The notes under the pieces are model-generated. The model had not been told where the DNA came from. It worked only from the letters and a program-made list of their open reading frames with translations, and made no database searches. A program made the position numbers and the translations under genes. From Paenibacillus bovis (GTDB taxonomy: Bacteria; Bacillota; Bacilli; Paenibacillales; Paenibacillaceae), in assembly GCF_001421015.2 (NCBI RefSeq), contig NZ_CP013023.1, forward strand, positions 4,519,501 to 4,583,500: 64,000 nucleotides of DNA, given 5' to 3'. Shown here in pieces: positions 1 to 8,489 of this stretch; position 1 is the first letter of the stretch, and each line of letters opens with the position of its first letter.

Positions 1-84
1 TTATCCTGTTAAAAAAGCAGCAGATGGTGCAGCAGTGGCGCAGCATCTATATTCGTCCATATAACGCCTGCATGGGTCTTTGAC

Positions 85-840
85 TTAAATATCTTCTCCA
101 CTGATCCGGTTCATAAACTGCTGTGCACGGGCACTCTGCGGATGATTAATCACCTGATCTGGCGGTCCCTGTTCGATGATATGACCACCATCCATCAGAA
201 TAACATGATCTGCTACATCCGCAGCAAACTTCATCTCGTGGGTAACAATGACCATTGTGCGTCCTTCCAGAGCCAGCTGCTTGATTACACGCAGCACTTC
301 ACCCACCAGTTCGGGGTCCAGTGCCGAGGTAGGTTCATCGAACAACAGCACATCCGGCTCCATCGCCATCGCGCGGGCGATCCCCACACGCTGCTGCTGA
401 CCACCAGACAGCTGATGAGGATAATAATGCCCGCGATCTCCGAGTCCTACTTTTTCCAGCAGGCCCTGTGCTGTTTTGAATGCCTGTGCTTTGTCTTTTT
501 TCTGCACGACAACAGGGCCTTCCATAATGTTATCCATCACATTTTTGTGCGGGAACAGATTATAGGATTGAAATACCATCCCGGTACGCTTACGTAGCTC
601 AGTGACTTCACGACTGGCAATTTTGCGTCCCGGTTGAAAATTCAGTTCACGGTCACTCAGCTTCATCGTGCCTTGATCCGGCATTTCCAGCAGATTAATA
701 CAGCGAAGCAGAGTCGTCTTCCCCGAACCGGAAGGTCCAATAATCGCGAGTACTTTTCCTTTTTCCAGATTCACATCAATTCCCTTGAGCACTTCCAGGG
801 AACCGAACGCTTTGTGCAAATTGCGAATCTCCAGCATCAT
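85..840 (-). CDS. tcyC: Polar amino acid ABC transporter ATP-binding protein (TcyC/GlnQ type)
   Basis: ATPase subunit that powers uptake of a polar amino acid at the cytoplasmic face of the membrane. The Walker A motif GPSGSGKTT, the signature LSGGQQQR and the Walker B stretch LLFDEPTSALD are all present and in order, followed by the switch histidine in IVTHEM. At 251 residues it has the usual length for this family. The start is the first of two adjacent ATG codons at 840, which has AGGAG about ten bases upstream; a longer reading frame from 864 lacks a ribosome site. It is the last gene of a binding protein-permease-ATPase set on the minus strand. Assignment to cystine rather than glutamine or arginine comes from the binding protein and is an inference. 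Confidence 0.9.
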   Translation of the reverse strand: MMLEIRNLHKAFGSLEVLKGIDVNLEKGKVLAIIGPSGSGKTTLLRCINLLEMPDQGTMKLSDRELNFQPGRKIASREVTELRKRTGMVFQSYNLFPHKNVMDNIMEGPVVVQKKDKAQAFKTAQGLLEKVGLGDRGHYYPHQLSGGQQQRVGIARAMAMEPDVLLFDEPTSALDPELVGEVLRVIKQLALEGRTMVIVTHEMKFAADVADHVILMDGGHIIEQGPPDQVINHPQSARAQQFMNRISGEDI

Positions 841-911
841 CGTTGAATCACTCCTTTGCCTCAAAATAAAAGGATATCTTGTTTATTCATTATGATTGGA
901 ATCGAATGTAA

Positions 912-1580
912 TCAGCTGGAAAGTGAACGACCCAGCCGTTTCTCCAGATAGCTCTGCAGTACAAACAGTACCGAGGTGAAAATTAGATAAATGACAGCCG
1001 CTTCCGCATACAGAATCAATGCCTCATACGTACGCGCTACGACCTGCTGTGATTTGTAGAACAATTCGATGTACGTAATACTAGAAGCCAGCGAAGTATC
1101 CTTGACCAGCCCGATAAAAGAGTTCGCCAGCGGCGGTACCGATACACGGGCTGCCTGTGGCAAAATAACCCGGCGCAGTGCCTGACCGCGCGTCATACCG
1201 ATCGAATAAGCGGCTTCCCATTGTCCTTTGGGTACCGACTGGATAGCAGATCGTACAATCTCCGAACCATAAGCCCCTACACTCAACGAGAAACCGATCA
1301 AGGCTGCAACAAACGCAGGCAGTATGATACCGATCGTCGGCAGACCGTAAAAGATAATAAAGAGTTGCACCAGCAATGGCGTTCCCCGAATAATCCATAC
1401 ATATACACGGGCAATAAATTTCAAAATACGCACGCCGGAGATTTGCGCCAGCGCTGTCAGCACAGCCAATACCAATCCGATAGCAAAAGAACTAATCGCC
1501 AGCGGAAGTGTGTACTTTAGTGCGGCTTCAAATAAAGGCCAGAAGGAGTCGAGTACAATTTGGATCTGGCGGTCATTCAT
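912..1580 (-). CDS. tcyB: Polar amino acid ABC transporter permease (TcyB type)
   Basis: Membrane subunit of the ABC importer encoded with its neighbours. The 222-residue protein has several hydrophobic segments and the EAA loop typical of His/Glu/Gln-type permeases (EAAYSIGMTRGQALRRVILP), which contacts the ATPase. A GAGGAGG ribosome site lies just upstream of the ATG. It sits about 70 bases ahead of the ATPase gene and behind the binding-protein gene, from which it is separated by a strong hairpin that probably lowers its expression relative to the binding protein. Substrate is inferred from the binding protein. Confidence 0.9.
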   Translation of the reverse strand: MNDRQIQIVLDSFWPLFEAALKYTLPLAISSFAIGLVLAVLTALAQISGVRILKFIARVYVWIIRGTPLLVQLFIIFYGLPTIGIILPAFVAALIGFSLSVGAYGSEIVRSAIQSVPKGQWEAAYSIGMTRGQALRRVILPQAARVSVPPLANSFIGLVKDTSLASSITYIELFYKSQQVVARTYEALILYAEAAVIYLIFTSVLFVLQSYLEKRLGRSLSS

Positions 1581-1640
1581 CGCTATTCCTCCTCAGGGTA
1601 AAGTATAATTTCGGATATTCCTATCGGTTTACAGGAGTTC

Positions 1641-1690
1641 TCATAAAAACACAATATCTTGACGTCCCTTGGGAGCGTCAAGATATTGTG
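1641..1690 (-). terminator. Hairpin terminator/attenuator between binding-protein and permease genes
   Basis: A perfect 15-bp stem (1650-1664 with 1676-1690), extended inside by a TCCC/GGGA pairing, is followed on the minus strand by TTTTTAT. It lies between the substrate-binding protein gene and its permease, a common place for a partial terminator that keeps binding protein in excess. Confidence 0.85.
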
Positions 1691-1737
1691 CTGCAACAGG
1701 TGAAACGGCAATCTACCGTTTACTGTTCATTATCCAA

Positions 1738-2589
1738 TTATTTGGATACATCTTCACCAAAGTACTTTTTGGAGATTTCCAGATAAGTACCGTCTGCTTT
1801 CATATCTTTCAGCGCTTTGTTTACAGCGTCTACCAGATCCTGACTGCTCTTATTGAAAATCGCTGCACTCTGGGAAGCATCATCCTGCTCGGCTACCACT
1901 TTGATTGGGGAATCCGGCTGTTGTTTTTTCATATCCAGGTAGGACAGGTTGTCATTAACCGTTGCATCTGCGCGTCCGGAAGCCAGCAATTGTACAGCCT
2001 GCGGGAATCCATCCGCTGCTACCAGCTCTGCACCATTTTCTTCGGCAATTTTACCAAAGTTACTGGTCAGGGACTGAGCAGATTTTTTGCCTTTCAGATC
2101 GGCAAAGGTTTTGATATCCGTATTATCGTCACGCACAATCAGTACGCCTTTGGAAGTGATGTACGGATCAGAGAACAGATATTTCTCCTGACGTTCCGGA
2201 GTCACGCCCACTTCATTAAATACAGTATCAAAACGGTTGGCATCCAGACCGGCAATCATACCGTCCCATTTGGCTTCAACGAATTCAGGTTCTACGCCCA
2301 GACGTTTGCTTACTTCTGTAGCAATATCCACGTCAAATCCGGTCAGCTTGCCGCTCTCGTCGTGGAAAGTAAACGGAGCATACGTACCTTCCGTACCAAT
2401 GCGCAGCTTGCCGCTGGCTTTTACCGATTCCAGTGTCGGTGCACCGGAGGAAGAAGGTGTGCTTTCGGTAGTGGACGCCGATTGATCGGTACCGCTGCCG
2501 GTTGTTGCTGTATTGGAGCTGTTACCGCATGCGGCAATCACCAGCATGGTCAGAATCAGCATCAGAGTCAAAGAACCCCATTTTTTCAT
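1738..2589 (-). CDS. tcyA: Amino acid (probably cystine) ABC transporter substrate-binding lipoprotein
   Basis: Extracellular solute-binding protein of family 3, anchored as a lipoprotein. The N-terminus is a lipoprotein signal with lipobox VIAAC (Cys21), followed by a Ser/Thr/Gly-rich linker to about residue 50. The mature domain carries IGTEGTYAPFTFHDESGKLT, FDVDIATEVSKRLGVEPEF and AQSLTSNFGKIAEENGAEL, which I associate with the TcyA/YckK cystine-binding group rather than GlnH. The protein has 283 residues, normal for the family. It is first of three genes on the minus strand, with a promoter and a leader of about 140 bases upstream. Cystine specificity is an inference from remembered family features. 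Confidence 0.88.
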   Translation of the reverse strand: MKKWGSLTLMLILTMLVIAACGNSSNTATTGSGTDQSASTTESTPSSSGAPTLESVKASGKLRIGTEGTYAPFTFHDESGKLTGFDVDIATEVSKRLGVEPEFVEAKWDGMIAGLDANRFDTVFNEVGVTPERQEKYLFSDPYITSKGVLIVRDDNTDIKTFADLKGKKSAQSLTSNFGKIAEENGAELVAADGFPQAVQLLASGRADATVNDNLSYLDMKKQQPDSPIKVVAEQDDASQSAAIFNKSSQDLVDAVNKALKDMKADGTYLEISKKYFGEDVSK

Positions 2590-2643
2590 TTGTAATACTC
2601 CCCTCGATTATAAATATGATGAATATCTATACATTCGACCCCG

Positions 2644-2691
2644 TCACGAGTCTTTGGTCGCTGTTTGTTGAAACGTCTGCAATTCATACAT
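2644..2691 (-). CDS. Possible 15-codon leader peptide ahead of the amino acid transporter
   Basis: The transcript leader of the binding-protein gene contains a short frame (ATG at 2691, TGA at 2644) with GAGG eight bases before the ATG. The predicted peptide is MYELQTFQQTATKDS. It contains three glutamines and no cysteine, so a classic cysteine attenuator is not supported. It may be translated but its role is unknown, and a chance frame of this length is quite possible. Confidence 0.3.
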   Translation of the reverse strand: MYELQTFQQTATKDS

Positions 2692-2737
2692 TAGTATTTC
2701 CTCACTTGGTCTCAAAAAATAACGAACTGCAAATTGT

Positions 2738-2766
2738 ATAGTACACTGTCTGACATTATCCGTCAA
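2738..2766 (-). promoter_or_regulatory. Sigma-A-type promoter of the amino acid transporter operon
   Basis: On the minus strand TTGACG is followed after 17 bases by TACTAT. The predicted transcript start is about 140 bases upstream of the binding-protein ATG. No riboswitch or T-box elements were recognised in the leader. Confidence 0.6.
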
Positions 2767-2997
2767 CTCTTTTTCCGATAAAAATGGTTGGTTTAATCAA
2801 TTTATCATAATTTACCCGATTTGTCTGTTTCATTACTAACATAACAGGAATAAATTGTGAAAAATCGATAAATTCATTTCACACCATTCATAGCCAAAAC
2901 TGTGCTGTTTCAAACATTCCGGGGTATATACATTTTAATGTTTATGATGAATATTATGCAGAGAACCGATACATCAACATTCAGGAGGTGGTTGGCA

Positions 2998-3705
2998 TTG
3001 ACATGGATGACACTTGAATATATTCTGCGGGTCGTTGTGGCTGGAGTATGCGGCGCCCTGATTGGCTATGAACGCCGCAGCAGGCACAAGGAAGCCGGTA
3101 TACGGACTCATTTTATTGTATCTGTCGGTGCTTCACTGATGATGGTTATTTCCAAATACGGATTTACCGATATGGGGAATTGGGAAAATGTATCTCTTGA
3201 CCCTTCCCGGGTCGCTGCACAGATCGTCAGCGGCGTCGGCTTCCTGGGCGCAGGTACCATTTTCATGAATAAGCAAAAGGTAAAAGGACTCACTACAGCC
3301 GCAGGCATCTGGGCCACCGCCGGTGTCGGCATGGCGATAGGTGCCGGGATGTACGCAGTAGGTATCGGTGTCACTGCACTTATACTTATCGTCCAATTCG
3401 CCATGCATGGCCGCAGCGCCCCTGTACTGGGAGCCAAAACCTATACTTTGTCCGTTAGTCTGGTCAATCATACCGACCCGGTCGAGAACCTGCTGAAGAC
3501 ACTGGAAGACAATGAAATCTATATCGTCAAATTATATTCCGAGACAACTGCCCCTACCCAGAGTAATTCGGATATTCCCGATACGCATATAGAATCGGAA
3601 ATCCAGCTCAAGATGGAAATCAAATTCCCTACTTCGATGCGTACATCGGATGTTATGCTGATCCTGCAATCCCAGCCTGATGTGCGCAAGATCCAACTGG
3701 AGTAG
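2998..3705 (+). CDS. MgtC/SapB family inner-membrane protein
   Basis: Integral membrane protein of the MgtC/SapB family, members of which are linked to magnesium starvation and acid tolerance by acting on membrane ATPases or transporters. The N-terminal half holds the family hallmark GALIGYERRSRHKEAGIRTH and GASLMM, then SGVGFLGAGTIF and several glycine-rich membrane segments to about residue 150. The C-terminal 80 residues form a soluble ACT-like tail. The start is the TTG at 2998, seven bases behind AGGAGGTG; a longer frame from an upstream ATG has no ribosome site. The gene is divergent from the amino acid transporter and convergent with the chemotaxis receptor gene. Confidence 0.88.
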   Translation: MTWMTLEYILRVVVAGVCGALIGYERRSRHKEAGIRTHFIVSVGASLMMVISKYGFTDMGNWENVSLDPSRVAAQIVSGVGFLGAGTIFMNKQKVKGLTTAAGIWATAGVGMAIGAGMYAVGIGVTALILIVQFAMHGRSAPVLGAKTYTLSVSLVNHTDPVENLLKTLEDNEIYIVKLYSETTAPTQSNSDIPDTHIESEIQLKMEIKFPTSMRTSDVMLILQSQPDVRKIQLE

Positions 3706-3839
3706 ATCGATGATTCCAGCGGGAATAGATCATGAGTCCCCGACAGACTATAGGTTGATAGGGCGGAATCGGGTATAGCGTCCTACTGATTTTTGTCGCT
3801 GAAGCAGCAGATATACTAAACGATATTGAAAGCCGCGCA

Positions 3840-3885
3840 CAGCAGAAAGACTCCATTCTTTGATCGGAATGGAGTCTTTCTGCTG
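3840..3885. terminator. Perfect 19-bp hairpin between convergent genes
   Basis: Arms 3840-3858 and 3867-3885 are perfectly complementary around an 8-base loop. It lies between the 3' ends of the MgtC-like and chemotaxis receptor genes, so it probably ends transcription from both sides, although no long T tract follows on either strand. Confidence 0.6.
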
Positions 3886-3898
3886 TGGGACGTACCTG

Positions 3899-4849
3899 TC
3901 ATTTTTGCTGCTCCAGCATTTTGATCTGGTTCATATGATTGAGAATATACAGATAGTGTTCGGATTTCTTGTCCCCGTTATAGATCAGTTCATCGATATT
4001 CTGGTTCTGCTTGCTGGACAGATCGGCAATATTGGAAATGTTCTTGGCAATATCATTGATACTTTTGAGCTGCGAAGACTTCACCGCCTGCAGCTGCCGA
4101 TTGACCTCTGCTTCTGCCGTCATTACACTCTCGAAGCTTTCGGCCGAACGCTGCATCGTATCACTGGCTACTTTGACAATATCTTTGCCCTTATTGGATT
4201 CCAGACGGATCGAATCGAGAATCTTGCTCATGTCTCCGAGCAGATCAAGAATATCTGTAGCACTCTTTTTGGTCGTATCGGATAGTGATTTAATTTCGCT
4301 CGCTACAACAGCGAAGCCTTTGCCCGCCTCGCCTGCACGCGCAGCCTCAATGGAGGCATTCAGCGACAGCAGGTTGGTTTGGGTCGCAATATTGGTGATC
4401 GTGCTGGCAAACTGATTGATCTCTTTATATTTTACTTCGATCGCATTGAATACAGCCACCATGTTCTCGAAAACACCGGAGACTTCATTCATATTGCCGG
4501 CAGACTCGTTGACCAGATTCTGCGTATCGACAATGGTATCCTGGGAGACTTCAATACTGGATGCAACCTCATTGATGATCGTTTCTGTTTCTTTATCCAG
4601 CTCATGCAATACATTTTCGATACTTTTGATTTCTTTGGTCGTTTCGTTTAATGAAGCTGCAGCCTGCTTGAATCCATAGGTGATATTGCGCTCTTCGGCC
4701 AGCACAAGCTGAATATTCTTCTCGATTTCATGGCTGAGCATGTATACATAGGGCAGCGCCGTAAATGGCTTTTCCGCCTGCAGTTCTTGGTTGTCCGGTC
4801 CAGCATTGATCACATCTGTCTTTTTTATTTTAAATACGCTTTTCAGCAT
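3899..4849 (-). CDS. Soluble methyl-accepting chemotaxis-type signalling protein
   Basis: Cytoplasmic chemoreceptor signalling protein of 316 residues without any membrane segment. The C-terminal 230 residues are long amphipathic helices with the hairpin-tip sequence [20 protein letters not shown] followed by [16 protein letters not shown], the conserved CheA/CheW-binding region of methyl-accepting proteins. The first 60 residues are a short domain I cannot name, so sensing is probably delegated. The preceding gene, 12 bases upstream on the same strand, encodes a FIST-domain sensor; its stop lies next to this gene's GGGGGG-type ribosome site, so the two are translated together. The natural reading is that the FIST protein supplies a small-ligand signal to this receptor, which is an inference. 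Confidence 0.9.
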   Translation of the reverse strand: MLKSVFKIKKTDVINAGPDNQELQAEKPFTALPYVYMLSHEIEKNIQLVLAEERNITYGFKQAAASLNETTKEIKSIENVLHELDKETETIINEVASSIEVSQDTIVDTQNLVNESAGNMNEVSGVFENMVAVFNAIEVKYKEINQFASTITNIATQTNLLSLNASIEAARAGEAGKGFAVVASEIKSLSDTTKKSATDILDLLGDMSKILDSIRLESNKGKDIVKVASDTMQRSAESFESVMTAEAEVNRQLQAVKSSQLKSINDIAKNISNIADLSSKQNQNIDELIYNGDKKSEHYLYILNHMNQIKMLEQQK

Positions 4850-4861
4850 CTTGGTTCCCCC

Positions 4862-5893
4862 CTATTCAAACGCCAAAAGTACCATCGTCTGGTTGAAATG
4901 CTTATTGTGGATCTGTTCGCCGTAACTGATAAAGCCGGCCTGGTTGCGGCTGACGCTCAGCAGCTTGTCGTCCAGGCTTTTCCATGTGTTCTCGCTTTTG
5001 AATTTGAGGCTGCGCAGAATGCAGTGAACCGACAGGATAAAGGCTGGCTTGAATTCCATCGCATTCAGCGTCTCTTGGAAACACTGGTGTACATCGAGCG
5101 GCTGCAGTACATCCACATACGTATTCGGAGCAATCTGCGAATAGAAGGTAATCGACTTGTCCGGGTTTACTTTCATCGGAGAAGTAATATAGGTGCTGTC
5201 TTTGATCACTTTGCCGAGCGGATTATTCATAAATGCCTTTTCCAGCTGATTCTCCGGTATACCGAGTACATTCGCATACTCTACCGCTGCAGGACGATTG
5301 TTGAAGGTGCGCACGAGACGATTCAGCGGCTCTGCATCGGTAACAAGCAGACGCTGTCCGGTCGTATAATAGAGATTTTCCTTGAGCAGCTGTGTCCGTC
5401 TTGGCCAGTTAAAGTAAAGAGCTACCCCGTTCACTTTGCGGCTGCCAATATATACAGCCGTCTCCTTGAACTTCACGTAGTCGCCGGAACTGCCGCCGAT
5501 TACCTTGAACTTCTCATCCATAAAAAACAAAGTGGTCATGACGCTTTCTTCCTGTCCGGACAATCCATCATATAGAATAAACATGAATGCATTTTTGTTG
5601 TTGCGGACCTTATTGTAGCCGGATTGAAGCTCGTCGATGCTGAGAATGGCAGGTGATTTGATCTCAATCACGTCTACCAGATCACGCTGGTAGGCAAATC
5701 CGCTGATCACGCCTTCTTTGAATCCTTCGGACGTGTATTCGCCAGCTGTAGAGCACAGTATAACATGCTCTGTAGCAAAGGTACTCATCTCTTTGACATT
5801 CTCGACCGTGGTGAACAAGACAATGCCTTTGTCAGGATTAGACTGAATATATTCCCTGGCCTGGCCGGTTGTTTTAAAATATAGGGATTTCAT
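4862..5893 (-). CDS. FIST N/FIST C domain sensor protein
   Basis: Predicted cytoplasmic ligand-binding sensor. The N-terminal part (about residues 15-190) has FIST features such as HVILCSTAGEY and the segment FKVIGGSSGDY, and the C-terminal part (about 200-340) fits FIST_C with NNPLGKVIKD and SVHCILRSL. FIST domains are found attached to or beside two-component and chemotaxis proteins and are thought to bind small molecules such as amino acids. There is no signal peptide or membrane segment. The ATG has GAGAGGAAG upstream. It leads a two-gene unit with the soluble chemoreceptor gene, and two GCCGATAA boxes on the same strand upstream suggest flagellar sigma-factor control. Confidence 0.82.
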   Translation of the reverse strand: MKSLYFKTTGQAREYIQSNPDKGIVLFTTVENVKEMSTFATEHVILCSTAGEYTSEGFKEGVISGFAYQRDLVDVIEIKSPAILSIDELQSGYNKVRNNKNAFMFILYDGLSGQEESVMTTLFFMDEKFKVIGGSSGDYVKFKETAVYIGSRKVNGVALYFNWPRRTQLLKENLYYTTGQRLLVTDAEPLNRLVRTFNNRPAAVEYANVLGIPENQLEKAFMNNPLGKVIKDSTYITSPMKVNPDKSITFYSQIAPNTYVDVLQPLDVHQCFQETLNAMEFKPAFILSVHCILRSLKFKSENTWKSLDDKLLSVSRNQAGFISYGEQIHNKHFNQTMVLLAFE

Positions 5894-5993
5894 TGTATCT
5901 TCCTCTCATTACAGAAATATGGACCAAAGCGTCATACCCGGTATTTGCTGAATCATAGACATTATTTTTTTGATAATTAAGTTAGTTTAATAC

Positions 5994-6001
5994 TTATCGG
6001 C
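5994..6001 (-). promoter_or_regulatory. GCCGATAA box (sigma-D-like -10) before the FIST-receptor pair
   Basis: On the minus strand GCCGATAA lies about 100 bases before the FIST start codon and matches the -10 of flagellar/chemotaxis sigma-D promoters (GCCGATAT in Bacillus subtilis). The matching TAAA -35 is not evident at the right distance, so this is only a partial match. The genes behind it are of the expected class. Confidence 0.4.
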
Positions 6002-6044
6002 ACAAACACATATTACCTGAGCGCTATAGCTATACTTTCTGTCC

Positions 6045-6101
6045 AAATAAAAAAGTCATTCCACAAACGATGAATCCTGCTTATATCGTTTGCAGAATGA
6101 C
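6045..6101 (-). terminator. Terminator after the DUF1269-like gene
   Basis: An inverted repeat (6055-6071 with 6085-6101, one CA/CA internal loop) is followed on the minus strand by TTTTTTATTTGG. It lies about 100 bases beyond the stop of the DUF1269-like gene. Confidence 0.75.
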
Positions 6102-6124
6102 AATGTCATTAGCAATTTATTTAG

Positions 6125-6152
6125 TTATCGGCTATTACCCGACTTAATTTTA
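6125..6152 (-). promoter_or_regulatory. Sigma-D-like promoter (TAAA-N16-GCCGATAA)
   Basis: On the minus strand TAAA is followed after 16 bases by GCCGATAA, a close match to sigma-D promoters. It points toward the FIST-chemoreceptor pair, but the terminator at 6045-6101 lies immediately downstream, so full-length transcription from here would need readthrough. Confidence 0.4.
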
Positions 6153-6200
6153 TACAAACTAATAAAATAGCGACAAATTTCGTCAAAATCAGTCAACCGT

Positions 6201-6821
6201 TTAGAAACGCTGCTTTAGTTTATCGAACTGCTCACGTACCCGATCGCGGATATCTTCTGCCTTGTCCTTGAATTCTTCCAGGCGCTGGCTTCGCATGCGC
6301 TCCCGGGCTTCTTTCTCAAGTTCGCGCTCTACCTCACGTGCCTGATCAACTTCGGCGCTGACTTCATTGACATCCCTCCGCATCATAAATTCGGGGTCCA
6401 GCGGATTCAGCACCTGATTGAGTCCATTCATATTCTCTTCCTGTACAATCGCGATCAGAGCCAGCTGTCCTTCATCCAGCTGCCGAACGGTCGCTTGAAT
6501 CATGCCTACATCGTCGGACAGCTTGTCTGCTGCCATGGAAGCTCCGATCATGGAGCCAATACTGCCGCCCAGCAGCACGCCCAGAGGCCCGCCGAGTATG
6601 CCGATGAGCGAACCGAGCAGACCTCCGGTGATCCACTTGCCGGCTACCGCTCCATCTGCGCTGAATCCGTCTTTGAACTGTACCTGCCCGCCTTCTTTTT
6701 TGACAATTGCCGCTTCCAGTACCGTAAATTGTTCACTAAGCCGCAAATTCTTGAGTTCGGATAGCGCCTGATACGTTTTACTTTCTTCTTTGAATACGAC
6801 CGTCATTACATTTTCCATCAT
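6201..6821 (-). CDS. DUF1269-like protein with glycine-zipper segment and charged helical tail
   Basis: Function unknown. The 206-residue protein has an N-terminal alpha/beta part (residues 1-65), a glycine-rich hydrophobic segment at about 70-110 (GGLLGSLIGILGGPLGVLLG) resembling a glycine zipper, a second small alpha/beta part, and a highly charged C-terminal helix from about 150 to 206 rich in Glu, Arg and Lys. This layout matches DUF1269/TM-helix stress proteins seen in Bacillales. The start is uncertain by a few codons: two adjacent ATG codons follow AGGTG closely, and a third ATG (MTVVF) also has a GGAAA ahead of it. Transcribed alone, with a terminator downstream. Confidence 0.65.
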   Translation of the reverse strand: MMENVMTVVFKEESKTYQALSELKNLRLSEQFTVLEAAIVKKEGGQVQFKDGFSADGAVAGKWITGGLLGSLIGILGGPLGVLLGGSIGSMIGASMAADKLSDDVGMIQATVRQLDEGQLALIAIVQEENMNGLNQVLNPLDPEFMMRRDVNEVSAEVDQAREVERELEKEARERMRSQRLEEFKDKAEDIRDRVREQFDKLKQRF

Positions 6822-7013
6822 GCACCTGCTTTCTTTGTCAGAAGATTGGATGACCAGAAGATTATATGTGTTCTATGTATATTACCCGTTTGCAGGTGCG
6901 CAAATAATCGGTTAGGTGAAGAAGATGTGATTATTGCGAAGGTAGCTAAGTATATGTATGTTATTAAGCATTTATAAGAGTGACTTTTGTTGGAGAATGA
7001 AATGAGCATAACT

Positions 7014-7051
7014 AAAAAAGCTGATCCATTAATCGGTCGAGTCAGCTTTTT
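7014..7051 (-). terminator. Terminator overlapping the end of the downstream HTH/TPR regulator gene
   Basis: Arms 7015-7024 and 7042-7051 pair and the minus strand continues with TTTTTT. The 5' arm overlaps the last codons of the regulator, leaving no room for a peptide gene after it. Confidence 0.85.
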
Positions 7052-8393
7052 GATTACGCTCCATGAGTAGAGACCATTCTTTTAATACTTTAAGTAATTC
7101 CGGATATTCGGTGAACTCACTTTTCTTGTTGATCTGATTAGCGATAGCGAGACATTTGGACATGTATTCGATACCTTTGGAGTAATTTGCCTGGCGGAAA
7201 TGGTATACGGCGAGCTGGCGATATAGCTTTTCCATCATATCCATTGTGTTGGCATTATCGTAATAATTATCTTTTAAATGGGCATCGCTTTCGATATATT
7301 CGAGATGCTGCAATAACGTTGCATATACATCATCAAGAGAAAAGTCATGCTTGTTAGCTGCTTGCAGAACAGTAACCATGCCCGGCAAAATTTCATGAGG
7401 ATGCTGTTCGAGAAATTGCAGGTATTCTGGAAGCCTGGATATATTCCCCATTAAAACATGTAAATTCAATTCATTTGCTCTAGCATAAATATGAATTCTA
7501 TTCATTTCTTCTTTCCCTACTTCATCAAAGCTTTCGAACCATGTAAGGTCTTTGTAATATTTAATATAAGTTAATGCTTTTTCATATTCCCCTTGCTCTT
7601 CCCAAGCTGTACCATTAATCATATATCCATGCGCATAATATACTATAAGAGAACGTTTGGTTTTTAAATAAGGCTCTCCATTTTTCTTGATCTTCATATG
7701 CAATTGCTCACTATAAACCTTAAATGCCAGTTCTCGCATTTCTTCACAATATTTACAAATTTTTCTCCAATTACGATGAATGAAATAAATACTGATACAT
7801 TTTAATAATGCATCTAATCTATAACCAATTTCTAATTCTTTATAGTAAGCTTCCAATCGGATTGCAGCACGGAGTCTGGCTTCTACATCATTATCATCAG
7901 TAGTAAGAAAGAAAATACGATAATGGCTAATTATATTACGTTCACTATGACGATTTTTTTCATTTTTAATGACAGTTTCATAAAATAAAATCAACTCTTG
8001 GCGCTGACCTTCTGTATACCAATGTTCGGCTAAATTAAATATATGCGATACTTGAGATTCATCTTCTATAAGCGAATTTAGTATTTTTTCTACTTTTTTA
8101 GAAAAGTTTAATTGAATACATCTATGTAATAGAGGCTTCAATTTTTTCCAGTGAGGTGTATGATCCTGGAAGTATTCCTCAATATAATGATCATAAAACC
8201 ATCCTTCGGGATAGCCTAAAGCTTGAGTAATTTTATCTAGATGATCAATAGAAGGTAATTTGGAAGCATCTTTTCCTAACACAACACTTAAAGTTCCGCG
8301 ATTGATACCGGTTAGTTGGCTGATTTTATTTAAATTAAGATCTTTGCTATTTAATTCGTTAGTGATCACAGTATGGAAATAGAACTTTCTCAT
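7029..8393 (-). CDS. HTH/TPR regulator of RRNPP type, paralogue without its own peptide gene
   Basis: Predicted cytoplasmic peptide-responsive regulator of 454 residues. Residues about 15-65 form an XRE-like helix-turn-helix (LNLNKISQLTGINRGTLSVV then SKLPSIDHLDKITQALGYPE), and the rest is all-helical with repeated TPR-like pairs, the architecture of RRNPP regulators such as PlcR and NprR. It is clearly a paralogue of the gene at 8569-9990: both share KLPSI, ALGY, GWLY/GWFY, HYRIF and a matching C-terminal layout. A ribosome site CTGGAG precedes the ATG. Unlike its paralogue, its stop codon sits inside a terminator and no peptide frame overlaps its 3' end. It may listen to the same peptide; this is speculation. 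Confidence 0.82.
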   Translation of the reverse strand: MRKFYFHTVITNELNSKDLNLNKISQLTGINRGTLSVVLGKDASKLPSIDHLDKITQALGYPEGWFYDHYIEEYFQDHTPHWKKLKPLLHRCIQLNFSKKVEKILNSLIEDESQVSHIFNLAEHWYTEGQRQELILFYETVIKNEKNRHSERNIISHYRIFFLTTDDNDVEARLRAAIRLEAYYKELEIGYRLDALLKCISIYFIHRNWRKICKYCEEMRELAFKVYSEQLHMKIKKNGEPYLKTKRSLIVYYAHGYMINGTAWEEQGEYEKALTYIKYYKDLTWFESFDEVGKEEMNRIHIYARANELNLHVLMGNISRLPEYLQFLEQHPHEILPGMVTVLQAANKHDFSLDDVYATLLQHLEYIESDAHLKDNYYDNANTMDMMEKLYRQLAVYHFRQANYSKGIEYMSKCLAIANQINKKSEFTEYPELLKVLKEWSLLMERNQKADSTD

Positions 8394-8449
8394 AATATAA
8401 ATTCTCCAGATCTAATAAACAATTTCACTGCGTTATCCAAATATAATAT

Positions 8450-8487
8450 AAAAAAAGCATCAAAACCTAAGTTTTGATGCTTTTTTT
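8450..8487 (-). terminator. Strong terminator directly after the pheromone-like peptide gene
   Basis: A 10-bp perfect stem (8457-8466 with 8471-8480), tetraloop, flanked by A7 and T7, lies three bases after the stop codon of the short peptide frame. It shows that the transcription unit ends with that short frame and not with the regulator gene, which supports the peptide being a real product. Confidence 0.95.
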
Positions 8488-8489
8488 AT

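Noticed and set aside
1..84. A 19-codon minus-strand frame ending at position 1
   Set aside because: Weak ribosome site and no context; the edge prevents any judgement.
6818..7009. 63-codon minus-strand frame between the regulator terminator and the DUF1269-like gene, considered as a second signalling peptide
   Set aside because: It lies after the regulator's terminator, has no ribosome site and lacks a clear signal-peptide layout.
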